A DNA stretch of 5,569 bases, from positions 27,027 to 32,595 of the forward strand of contig NZWF02000017.1 in the NCBI GenBank assembly GCA_002701605.2, read 5' to 3'. Numbering within the stretch: position 1 is the stretch's first letter; every line of letters begins with the position of its first letter. The stretch is from a bacterium. GTDB lineage: Bacteria > Desulfobacterota_D > UBA1144. Below, piece by piece: positions 1-5,056 of this stretch. Both the position numbers and the translations under genes were made by a program. The notes under the pieces were generated by a model, which did no database searches, was not told the DNA's origin, and saw nothing but the letters and a program-made list of their open reading frames with translations.

Positions 1-434
1 TCTTCAAATGTTGGGAAAATTTTTGGTTTTCTTCCAAGTATTTTTAATATCTGGGGATAGCATGGATAATGTGGCTCAACAACAATAACCTCATCGTTAA
101 TTGAAGTAGATGCTAAAATTGCTAGAATTATCCCAGCAGAACTACCTGTCGTAATCATTATTCTATCGGTTGGTACTAAAGTGTGATGAACTTTTTCATA
201 ATATTGTGAAATTTTTTCTCTTAATGATTCAATACCAAAACTATTTGTATATTTATCCAGGTTATTGTTTAATGCATTTTGTGCAGAATTAATTATTAAA
301 TTATCAACATTTTCTGTGGGTTCACCTATTTCCAAATGAACAATATCTCTTCCTAAACTTTGAAGTTTTAAAGCTTTTTCAAGTATTTCCATTACATAAA
401 ATGGCCTAATATCCTCTAAACTACTTAAATCCAT
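1..434 (-). CDS. Class I/II pyridoxal-phosphate aminotransferase, N-terminal part (cut by window edge)
   Basis: This is the first 144 codons of a fold-type I PLP aminotransferase, read on the minus strand from an ATG at 434; the C-terminal part, with the Schiff-base lysine, lies beyond position 1. Visible family features are the N-terminal segment IRPFYVMEILEKA (about 9-21), the substrate-loop motif LEIGEPT (34-40), a KYT..G...LR block (61-72), the PLP-phosphate-binding TTGSSAG (95-101) and EPHYPCY (120-126). Such enzymes move an amino group between an amino acid and a 2-oxo acid in the cytoplasm. The substrate cannot be told from this part; the start resembles the proteobacterial aspartate/alanine-aminotransferase-like group. 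No Shine-Dalgarno sequence precedes the ATG; a TAAAAT at 446-441 lies six bases upstream of it, without a good -35 box. The gene is divergent from rpmB. The family call is firm, the substrate open. Confidence 0.9.
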   Translation of the reverse strand, partial: MDLSSLEDIRPFYVMEILEKALKLQSLGRDIVHLEIGEPTENVDNLIINSAQNALNNNLDKYTNSFGIESLREKISQYYEKVHHTLVPTDRIMITTGSSAGIILAILASTSINDEVIVVEPHYPCYPQILKILGRKPKIFPTFE

Positions 435-530
435 AACTACATTTTATTTAAATTTTTATAAAAAGATACTAAAATGATTGTTTTGATTAAAGAATATGGG
501 TAGTATAAGTACTTTAATTTGGAGTTTATT
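435..530. promoter_or_regulatory. Divergent intergenic region with candidate rpmB promoter
   Basis: This AT-rich 96-base gap separates the divergent aminotransferase and rpmB genes and must hold both promoters. For rpmB (+) the best boxes are TTGATT (483-488) and TATAAG (504-509). The TATAAG matches the -10 consensus at five of six positions, but the spacer is only 15 bases. Transcription would start near 516, leaving a leader of about 15 bases that still contains the GGAG at 521-524. For the aminotransferase (-), TATAAA (460-455) and TAAAAT (446-441) are possible -10 boxes, but neither has a recognisable -35 box. No operator or riboswitch-like structure was seen. Confidence 0.35.
521..524 (+). 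promoter_or_regulatory. Shine-Dalgarno site deciding the rpmB start
   Basis: GGAG lies six bases before the ATG at 531. It fixes this ATG as the start rather than an in-frame TTG at 519, which overlaps the site and would add four residues not found in bL28 proteins. Confidence 0.75.
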
Positions 531-821
531 ATGTCTAAAGTATGTTTTTTAACAGGGAAAAGATATATGACCGGTAATACTGTGAGTCATGCTAACAATA
601 AAACAAAAAGAAAGTTTAATGTAAATTTAAGACCTGTTACTTTAATTAGTGATACATTAGGTGAAAAAATTAAAGTCTTAATTGCTGCTAGTACAATGAG
701 GACTGTGAATAAACATGGAAGCCTAGATCGCTTTCTATTGGATTCGGATGATTCTAAATTATCATCTCAAGCAATTAAATTAAAAAATAAAATTTCAAAA
801 AAACTCCGCCCTAACAAGTAG
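531..821 (+). CDS. rpmB: 50S ribosomal protein bL28
   Basis: The gene encodes bL28, a structural protein of the large ribosomal subunit. The 96-residue product begins MSKVCFLTGK, followed by TGNTVSHANNKTKR (14-27), the conserved bL28 core, and then NVNLRPVTLISDTLGEKIKV. A basic tail (SSQAIKLKNKISKKLRPNK) closes the protein. Gammaproteobacterial bL28 is about 78 residues. The extra central LISDTLG segment and the extended LDRFLL...L....LK..I.KK end are typical of the roughly 97-residue alphaproteobacterial form, which is the best lineage marker in the window. The start at 531 agrees with the family N-terminus and has GGAG six bases upstream. The gene stands alone: no rpmG follows, and it runs tail to tail into def with only eight bases between the stop codons. 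Confidence 0.97.
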   Translation: MSKVCFLTGKRYMTGNTVSHANNKTKRKFNVNLRPVTLISDTLGEKIKVLIAASTMRTVNKHGSLDRFLLDSDDSKLSSQAIKLKNKISKKLRPNK

Positions 822-845
822 AATTCTTTTTATTTTTTGAATTCT
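820..845. terminator. Weak candidate two-way terminator between rpmB and def
   Basis: Two GAATTC copies (821-826 and 839-844), extended by one A-T pair, can form a 7-bp stem around a 12-base T-rich loop. The structure sits exactly where convergent rpmB and def end, covering the rpmB stop and the last def codons. T-rich sequence follows on the plus strand; on the minus strand the tract after the stem is poor. The stem is AT-rich with only two G-C pairs and the loop is long, so this is not a classical intrinsic terminator. It is reported because nothing better separates the two genes. Confidence 0.25.
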
Positions 846-1333
846 TTATTAATTTTTTTAAAGAAAATTTCTTTTCTAATCTTTGCTAATCTGTCAGGAA
901 ATAATATTCCATCAAGATGATCTAATTCATGTTGAAAAACTATCGATTGCATACTTTCAAAAACTTTGGAATTTAAATCTCCATTTAGATCAACATATTC
1001 GACAGAAATGTTATCAAACCTAGGAATATAATCATAATATCCTGGAATGCTAAGACAACCCTCTTTTGAGCTAACTTCTCCTGATTCTTCTTTTATTTTA
1101 GGATTAATCATAACTAAAAAATCTAGCTCATCATTCTTAGAAAAATCTTGAGTTATAAATAATCTTTTAGTTACTCCTACTTGGGGTCCAGCTAGTCCAA
1201 TACCTTTTTCTTTTATCATTATTTCTTTCATAGATTCAACAATTTTTACAATATCTGAGTCAATATTAGAAATTTCAGAACATACAGTCCTTAGAACCTC
1301 ATCAGGATAAATTCTTAATGAAATTTTATTCAT
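830..1333 (-). CDS. def: Peptide deformylase
   Basis: This metal-dependent cytoplasmic hydrolase removes the formyl group from the N-terminal methionine of new proteins. All three family motifs are intact in the 167-residue product: motif I GIGLAGPQ (44-51), motif II EGCLS with the metal-ligand Cys93, and motif III QHELDH with metal ligands His135 and His139 and catalytic Glu136. The length is close to the 169 residues of the E. coli enzyme. Gly replaces the second Ala of the usual motif I, a known variant. The ATG follows the ihfB stop after one base and has no Shine-Dalgarno sequence, so translation is probably coupled to ihfB. The gene is not next to fmt, its common partner in proteobacteria. 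It may therefore be a second copy or a relocated single gene; the window cannot decide. Confidence 0.96.
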   Translation of the reverse strand: MNKISLRIYPDEVLRTVCSEISNIDSDIVKIVESMKEIMIKEKGIGLAGPQVGVTKRLFITQDFSKNDELDFLVMINPKIKEESGEVSSKEGCLSIPGYYDYIPRFDNISVEYVDLNGDLNSKVFESMQSIVFQHELDHLDGILFPDRLAKIRKEIFFKKINKEFKK

Positions 1334-1334
1334 A

Positions 1335-1616
1335 TTAAAATTTGTTTAATTTTGAAATTAAATCTTTACTCGGTCTAAATAAAGGGAGGCTTTTTTCAGG
1401 AACCATAACACTTTCTCCAGTTTTTGGATTTCTTCCTTTATAAGAACTGTAGTTTTTTTTAAAAAAACTACCAAACCCCCTGATTTCAACCCTATCATTT
1501 TCATTTATTGCAGTAGATATCGATTCAACAATTGAAAAAACAATCTTTTGGGATAGCTCTTGTTCAATTTTAAATATTATGGTCAATTTATCTTCCAATT
1601 GAGATTTAAGCATCAT
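1335..1616 (-). CDS. ihfB: HU/IHF-family DNA-bending protein, integration host factor beta-like
   Basis: This is a small nucleoid protein that dimerises and bends DNA. The 93-residue product has the DNABII layout: an N-terminal helical part (about 3-40), VEIRGFGSF (43-51), the beta-arm signature GRNPKTG (61-67) whose Pro64 is the residue that intercalates into DNA, and a C-terminal helix FRPSKDLISKL (80-90). The start MLKSQLEDK aligns with the IHF-beta N-terminus (MTKSELIERL in E. coli) better than with HU or IHF-alpha. Two ATG codons are adjacent (1616 and 1613); the family alignment favours the second, giving 92 residues. No Shine-Dalgarno sequence precedes either. A consensus -35 box lies just upstream. 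def follows after one base. Assignment to the IHF-beta rather than the HU branch is likely but rests on remembered sequences. Confidence 0.9.
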   Translation of the reverse strand: MMLKSQLEDKLTIIFKIEQELSQKIVFSIVESISTAINENDRVEIRGFGSFFKKNYSSYKGRNPKTGESVMVPEKSLPLFRPSKDLISKLNKF

Positions 1617-1619
1617 ATT

Positions 1620-1647
1620 ATTTTGAATTTTTATTAATTTATGTCAA
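1620..1647 (-). promoter_or_regulatory. Candidate ihfB promoter giving a leaderless transcript
   Basis: A perfect -35 box TTGACA (1647-1642) is followed, after 16 bases, by CAAAAT (1625-1620), which matches the -10 consensus at four of six positions. A start about seven bases downstream would fall near 1613, the A of the second ihfB ATG. The -35 lies 29 bases beyond the tRNA 3' end, so ihfB-def can be expressed apart from the tRNA. The -35 is convincing; the -10 is weak. Confidence 0.45.
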
Positions 1648-1676
1648 GGATTAAATTCTACTTAAATATTAAGTTT

Positions 1677-1748
1677 TGCCCTCGCCGGGAATCGAACCCA
1701 GAACTAGGGATTAGGAATCCCTTGTTATATCCGTTTAACTACGAGGAC
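1677..1748 (-). tRNA. tRNA-Arg (anticodon CCU)
   Basis: The minus strand folds into a complete 72-base cloverleaf. The acceptor stem GTCCTCG/CGAGGGC has one G-T pair. The D arm is GTTA/TAAC with an 8-base loop containing the conserved GG. The anticodon stem AGGGA/TCCCT holds loop TTCCTAA, giving anticodon CCT. A 4-base variable loop follows, then T arm CTGGG/CCCGG with loop TTCGATT, and discriminator A. CCU reads AGG arginine codons. The 3' CCA is not encoded (AAA follows), so it must be added after transcription. The sequence resembles alphaproteobacterial tRNA-Arg(CCU). The gene lies upstream of ihfB on the same strand and is divergent from the 1805 gene. Confidence 0.96.
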
Positions 1749-1763
1749 TTCTTTTCAATAAGC

Positions 1764-1792
1764 ATTTTACTGATTAAGGAATATAGTTTAAA
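1764..1792 (-). promoter_or_regulatory. Candidate tRNA-Arg promoter
   Basis: TTTAAA (1792-1787) and TAAAAT (1769-1764) are 17 bases apart and match the -35 and -10 consensus at four and five of six positions. Transcription would start about nine bases before the mature tRNA 5' end. In DNA this rich in A and T such matches arise easily by chance. TATATT (1785-1780) is an alternative -10. The same 56-base gap must also serve the divergent gene at 1805. Confidence 0.3.
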
Positions 1793-1804
1793 TTATCTCA
1801 TGTA

Positions 1805-2095
1805 ATGTTTAAATCTAAACCTTTTTTCATAACCATAACAAATAAATATACAAAACAATTTACAAAAGAATTTTTAATTGATTCAGAATCAATAGACAAT
1901 GCTATTCAAAAGACCATCGCAATTGGAGGAATAGACCCTTTAAATTTTGATATAAAAGTAGAGGAAGCCTCAATGTCCCAAGCACAAGGGTGGCTTGAAG
2001 AAAAATTCCCTAATGGAGACTTTAAACATCTAGTTGTTGATGAGGAAAATGGTGTTTATGAGCTAATATATAATCCTATGGGAAATATTTATTGA
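1805..2095 (+). CDS. Hypothetical protein, 96 aa, family not recognised
   Basis: I do not recognise this 96-residue product. It is slightly acidic, has no signal peptide, membrane segment, cysteine or histidine cluster, and looks soluble. A beta-rich start (FFITITNKYTKQFTKEFLI, 7-25) is followed by a probable helix (SIDNAIQKTIAIG, 29-41), then a strand (FDIKVEE, 48-54). A second helix (MSQAQGWLEEKF, 57-68) and the segment HLVVDEENGVYELIYNP (75-91) complete it. Balanced composition, codon use like the neighbours and a tight fit between the tRNA and rpmJ argue that it is real. The ATG has no Shine-Dalgarno sequence; AAGGA at 1776-1780 is too far away. An ATG-TAA mini-frame at 1800-1805 overlaps the start. 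Its TGA directly abuts the rpmJ stop codon on the other strand. Confidence 0.65.
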   Translation: MFKSKPFFITITNKYTKQFTKEFLIDSESIDNAIQKTIAIGGIDPLNFDIKVEEASMSQAQGWLEEKFPNGDFKHLVVDEENGVYELIYNPMGNIY

Positions 2096-2245
2096 TTAAA
2101 GCTTGTTTCTTTTCTTTTTATAGCCTTGTCGAACTTTGAATCTTGGATCAGATTTACAAATAACATAAATCCTACCTCTTCTTTTGACTACCTGGCAATC
2201 AGGATGTCTTTTTTTCATTGAACCAATTGAACTTACAACTTTCAT
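2096..2245 (-). CDS. rpmJ: 50S ribosomal protein bL36, type B (YkgO-like)
   Basis: This 49-residue, very basic protein is a small large-subunit ribosomal protein. It begins [20 protein letters not shown], continues with [21 protein letters not shown] (21-41) and ends in a lysine/arginine tail, YKKKRNKL. It matches the zinc-independent type B form, such as E. coli YkgO (46 residues, with RHPDCQIVKR, YVICKSNPRFK and a KKKR end), rather than the 38-residue four-ligand zinc form. Only two cysteines (17 and 30) remain, as in YkgO, so no zinc ribbon is expected. The ATG at 2245 fits the family N-terminus and has no Shine-Dalgarno sequence. It lies 28 bases downstream of the ABC transporter gene on the same strand and probably has its own promoter. 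The C-terminal tail is slightly longer than usual. Confidence 0.96.
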   Translation of the reverse strand: MKVVSSIGSMKKRHPDCQVVKRRGRIYVICKSDPRFKVRQGYKKKRNKL

Positions 2246-2253
2246 AGTGGATT

Positions 2254-2282
2254 ATTTAAACTTATTAAGTATTTTATGTCAA
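2254..2282 (-). promoter_or_regulatory. Candidate rpmJ promoter, near-leaderless
   Basis: A perfect TTGACA (2282-2277) is followed, with the ideal 17-base spacer, by TTAAAT (2259-2254), which matches the -10 consensus at four of six positions. Initiation about seven bases downstream falls near 2247, only about two bases before the rpmJ ATG. The -35 box consists of the last two sense codons (Leu-Thr) of the upstream ABC transporter gene, and its TAA opens the spacer. The absence of a Shine-Dalgarno sequence at rpmJ agrees with a leaderless transcript. Confidence 0.5.
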
Positions 2283-4208
2283 ATTATAATTATCATTATC
2301 CTCTATATTAAGAATAGTTTGATGGAAATTTAAAAGATTTTCTCTGTGCCCAACACTTATATATTGAATAGATAGTTCATCTAGAAGCTTATAAGCCATA
2401 TTCTCATTATTTATATCTAAAGCACTTGTTGCTTCATCTAAAATTACCAATTTTGGGAGATTTAATATTACTCTTGTAAATGCTATTCTTTGCTGCTCCC
2501 CCACTGATAGAACCCTACCCCAATCTTTAGTAGTGTTTAGACCATGATCAGTCGCTAAATATCCGATAGATAACCGATTTAAAGCATCAAGAATTTCCTT
2601 GTGACTAAACTCATTACTTGACCTTGGATAAACAATTTGCTCTAACAAGGTTCCCAAGGACATATAAGGTTTTTGAGGTAAGAACATAATCTTATCATAA
2701 GTTGGCTTAAAAACTTTACCGCTTCCTAAAGTCCAAAGGCCAGCTATAGCTCTAAGCAATGAACTTTTACCAACTCCACTCTTTCCTTTAATTAATAAAT
2801 TTTTGTTCTTTAAATTAAAACTTAAGTTTTTAATCAAACTCTTTTTATTATCTGGAGTTTTTACTTCAAGATTTCTAATTTCAATTCCATCAGATATTTC
2901 ATAATTTATATTATTCGATGAAATATTTAGATCTTTATTCAACTTATTATTAAAATTCCCAAGCCTAAATATGCTCGCAGAAAATGCGGATATGTTTTCA
3001 ATTTGGTTAGTAACAATAGACAAAGCCCCAAATACTTGGAAAAATGCCACCCAAGCTTGTGTAATAGTTCCAAAATCAATTTCATTAGCAAAATATAATG
3101 GGGCAACTAAAATATACACAGGAAACCTCATAAGATTGGAATATAAAAATTGAAAAAGGTCTACTATAGATTGCCAAATAATCCATAAATCAAAATTCTT
3201 TAAAGCTTTTCCTAATCTTAATAAAACATCTCCTTTCTCTCTTTCCTCGCCTTTATAGAAAGCAATAGATTCAGAGTTATCCCTAACATGTACCATGCTA
3301 TATCTAAAATCAGCCTCCAATCTTAACTGATCATAATAAATTTTTATCATTTTTTTTCCTGAATAAATTGCGATTATTGTTCCAATGGCAACATAAATTA
3401 TAAGTCCCATTGTTAGGACTTTTGAAATTGACCAAAGAATAGCACTAAAAGAGATTACTGTTAGAATTGCATATAATGTATCTATTAAGAAGTCTAATGT
3501 TACAGAAGTAAAATGTTTAATATCCTCAGAAATACGTTGGTCAGGGTTATCGATATCTGAGAATTCAGAGTTAGAATCCAAAACATAATAGGTCCTATTC
3601 TGAAAATACTTATTGATAAAGTTCTCTGTTAACCATTCTCTCCAATACCTTCCAAACTTGAGTCTAGTAAATCTGTAAAATGTAATTATTGGTACTGCCA
3701 ATATAACGACAATCGCATATACCCATAAGAAATCCCAAAAGACATTCTCGTTTCTTGTATTTAATGCCGTATCAACGAACCTAAAGACATAGCTTAGTGA
3801 AACATTAAGTCCAGTTACTGCAAATAAAAGAAGTATTATTACAAATAATAGGGTCCAAGGTTTCAACCTTTCTTTTAGTTGATCCCTAAACCTATAAAAG
3901 GATAGACCGCATAATAAAAGAATTGATAGCGATATATAAATTAGAGTTGTGGACTTTAGACTATCAACATATACCTTAAAATTGGGAGCAAGATCAGTTA
4001 TGAAAGCTGGATAGAAACTTTCAACTAGAAAACCTAAGAATATTATGAAGAAATGACTAAAAGAAATGACACCTAAAATTGCTATAATTAGCAAGTACAA
4101 CAACTTTATTCCAGAATTCGGCTGACCTAATGGAAAAAAATATGGTTGTGCAGTGCTTACGAATCTATCAAATAATTCTTTATTAAAATTAAAATTTGAG
4201 TTTGGCAT
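2274..4208 (-). CDS. SbmA/BacA-like fused ABC transporter (permease plus ATPase)
   Basis: The 644-residue product is a half-transporter with an SbmA/BacA/ABCD-type membrane domain followed by an ATPase domain, expected to dimerise in the inner membrane. Hydrophobic segments lie near 35-63, 87-105, 118-140, 160-178, 238-283 and 350-405. The family motif NPDQRISED is at 221-229, after YWREWLTENF (188-197). The ATPase part has Walker A GKSGVGKS (475-482), Q-loop Gln512 in FLPQKPYM, signature LSVGEQQ (567-573, the form usual in this family), Walker B LVILDE (587-592) and H-loop His621 in SVGHRE, so it should be active. Relatives are annotated as vitamin B12, bleomycin or antimicrobial-peptide transporters or YddA-like; the substrate here is unknown. 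The gene follows lgt after 41 bases and may also have its own promoter. The ATG lacks a Shine-Dalgarno sequence. Confidence 0.92.
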   Translation of the reverse strand: MPNSNFNFNKELFDRFVSTAQPYFFPLGQPNSGIKLLYLLIIAILGVISFSHFFIIFLGFLVESFYPAFITDLAPNFKVYVDSLKSTTLIYISLSILLLCGLSFYRFRDQLKERLKPWTLLFVIILLLFAVTGLNVSLSYVFRFVDTALNTRNENVFWDFLWVYAIVVILAVPIITFYRFTRLKFGRYWREWLTENFINKYFQNRTYYVLDSNSEFSDIDNPDQRISEDIKHFTSVTLDFLIDTLYAILTVISFSAILWSISKVLTMGLIIYVAIGTIIAIYSGKKMIKIYYDQLRLEADFRYSMVHVRDNSESIAFYKGEEREKGDVLLRLGKALKNFDLWIIWQSIVDLFQFLYSNLMRFPVYILVAPLYFANEIDFGTITQAWVAFFQVFGALSIVTNQIENISAFSASIFRLGNFNNKLNKDLNISSNNINYEISDGIEIRNLEVKTPDNKKSLIKNLSFNLKNKNLLIKGKSGVGKSSLLRAIAGLWTLGSGKVFKPTYDKIMFLPQKPYMSLGTLLEQIVYPRSSNEFSHKEILDALNRLSIGYLATDHGLNTTKDWGRVLSVGEQQRIAFTRVILNLPKLVILDEATSALDINNENMAYKLLDELSIQYISVGHRENLLNFHQTILNIEDNDNYNLT

Positions 4209-4218
4209 TTAATCATAA

Positions 4219-4247
4219 ATTATCTATTAATTAAGCAATTAAAACAA
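4219..4247 (-). promoter_or_regulatory. Possible internal promoter before the ABC transporter gene
   Basis: TTGTTT (4247-4242) and GATAAT (4224-4219) are separated by 17 bases in the 41-base gap after lgt. The -10 matches at five of six positions, the -35 at only three. Initiation would fall near 4212, about four bases before the ATG at 4208. The gap is longer than the others in this row and the start has no Shine-Dalgarno sequence, which gives weak support. Chance matches are common in such AT-rich DNA. Confidence 0.3.
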
Positions 4248-4249
4248 AT

Positions 4250-5053
4250 TTACCTTTTTCTGGCAATTAATATAAATCCTATAATGAAGCATATAAGGAG
4301 AGTTAAATACTGTGCCATATTAAAAATGCCAGTATTTAATTGAGTATTCGGTAATTTTATAAATTCAACACAAAATCTAATTAATGATACAGAAAAAAGT
4401 ATTGCTATAGAAAGAAATCCTGGTTTTGATAAAAAACAAAGCCTTTCTTTCAAAACATAAAATATTAAAAAAAGAAGAAAATATGAAATACCCTCAATAA
4501 TTTGGGCAGGATATCGAGGTAAATTATCATAACTTGGGAAAACTATACAAAAAAACTTAGTACAATATTTACCTAAAATTTCAGAATTAAATAAATTTCC
4601 CAACCTAATCAAAAAAATCAATATTAAGGAGTAAAAAAAAGATATATCTAATATTTTTAGAATTTCTGATTTGTTAAATTTTTTCTTACCGAAGTAAATT
4701 ATAGATGCTACAAAACCTATTGCTCCGCCATGGCTTGAAAGTCCCTGATAGCCTGTAAAATATCCACTCTCAAAATTATATGGTATCAAAACTTCAAAAA
4801 TATTTTGCGAGTAATAATCAAAATTATAAAAAAAACAGTGAAAAATTCTAGAAAATAATATCATCACCATAATTGATTTGAACAACAGATCTTCTAGGTA
4901 CCCTTTCTTTTCTCCATAGAAATTTCTAACAACATTGAAATAAACAAAGAATATTCCTAAGCCAAATAGGACAGAATAGACTCGAATTGAAACTATATTG
5001 TTATTAATTAAGTAAGGAGATATATCCCATTTGTAAAATAAAGAATAATCCAT
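4250..5053 (-). CDS. lgt: Prolipoprotein diacylglyceryl transferase
   Basis: Lgt moves a diacylglyceryl group from phosphatidylglycerol to the lipobox cysteine of prelipoproteins, the first step of lipoprotein maturation in the inner membrane. The 267-residue, many-times membrane-spanning product keeps the key residues: Tyr26 in IRVYSVLFG, the catalytic-loop histidine His108 in SSHGGAIG, Arg150 in IRLGNLFNSEILG (149-161), Gln184 and Glu187 in YPAQIIE, and Arg226 and Glu230 in RFCVEF. It is somewhat shorter than E. coli Lgt (291). SRIFHCFFYNFDYY (68-81), GLSSHGGAIG and RLGNLFNSEILG look closer to Bacteroidota Lgt than to the usual alphaproteobacterial form. The ATG lies three bases after the thioesterase stop with no Shine-Dalgarno sequence, so it is probably translationally coupled. 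Function is secure; origin is inferred. Confidence 0.94.
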   Translation of the reverse strand: MDYSLFYKWDISPYLINNNIVSIRVYSVLFGLGIFFVYFNVVRNFYGEKKGYLEDLLFKSIMVMILFSRIFHCFFYNFDYYSQNIFEVLIPYNFESGYFTGYQGLSSHGGAIGFVASIIYFGKKKFNKSEILKILDISFFYSLILIFLIRLGNLFNSEILGKYCTKFFCIVFPSYDNLPRYPAQIIEGISYFLLFLIFYVLKERLCFLSKPGFLSIAILFSVSLIRFCVEFIKLPNTQLNTGIFNMAQYLTLLICFIIGFILIARKR

Positions 5054-5056
5054 TTT

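Noticed and set aside
519..530. TTG start giving rpmB four extra residues
   Set aside because: bL28 proteins begin at the MS-VC segment, and the GGAG at 521-524 serves the ATG at 531.
1660..1674. Inverted repeat ACTTAA-ATA-TTAAGT just after the tRNA as a terminator
   Set aside because: The 6-bp stem has a single G-C pair and no T tract follows on the minus strand; such palindromes are expected by chance in this AT-rich DNA.
1677..1748. tRNA-Arg as an integration site of a mobile element
   Set aside because: There is no integrase, no repeated tRNA 3' end and no phage-like gene nearby; the flanking genes are housekeeping genes.
1776..1780. AAGGA as Shine-Dalgarno site of the 1805 gene
   Set aside because: It is 24 bases before the ATG, far outside the working range, and no in-frame start lies closer to it.
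2971..3153. 60-codon open frame on the plus strand inside the ABC transporter gene
   Set aside because: It lies wholly antisense to the well-supported transporter coding region, has no ribosome binding site and resembles no family; it is a shadow frame.
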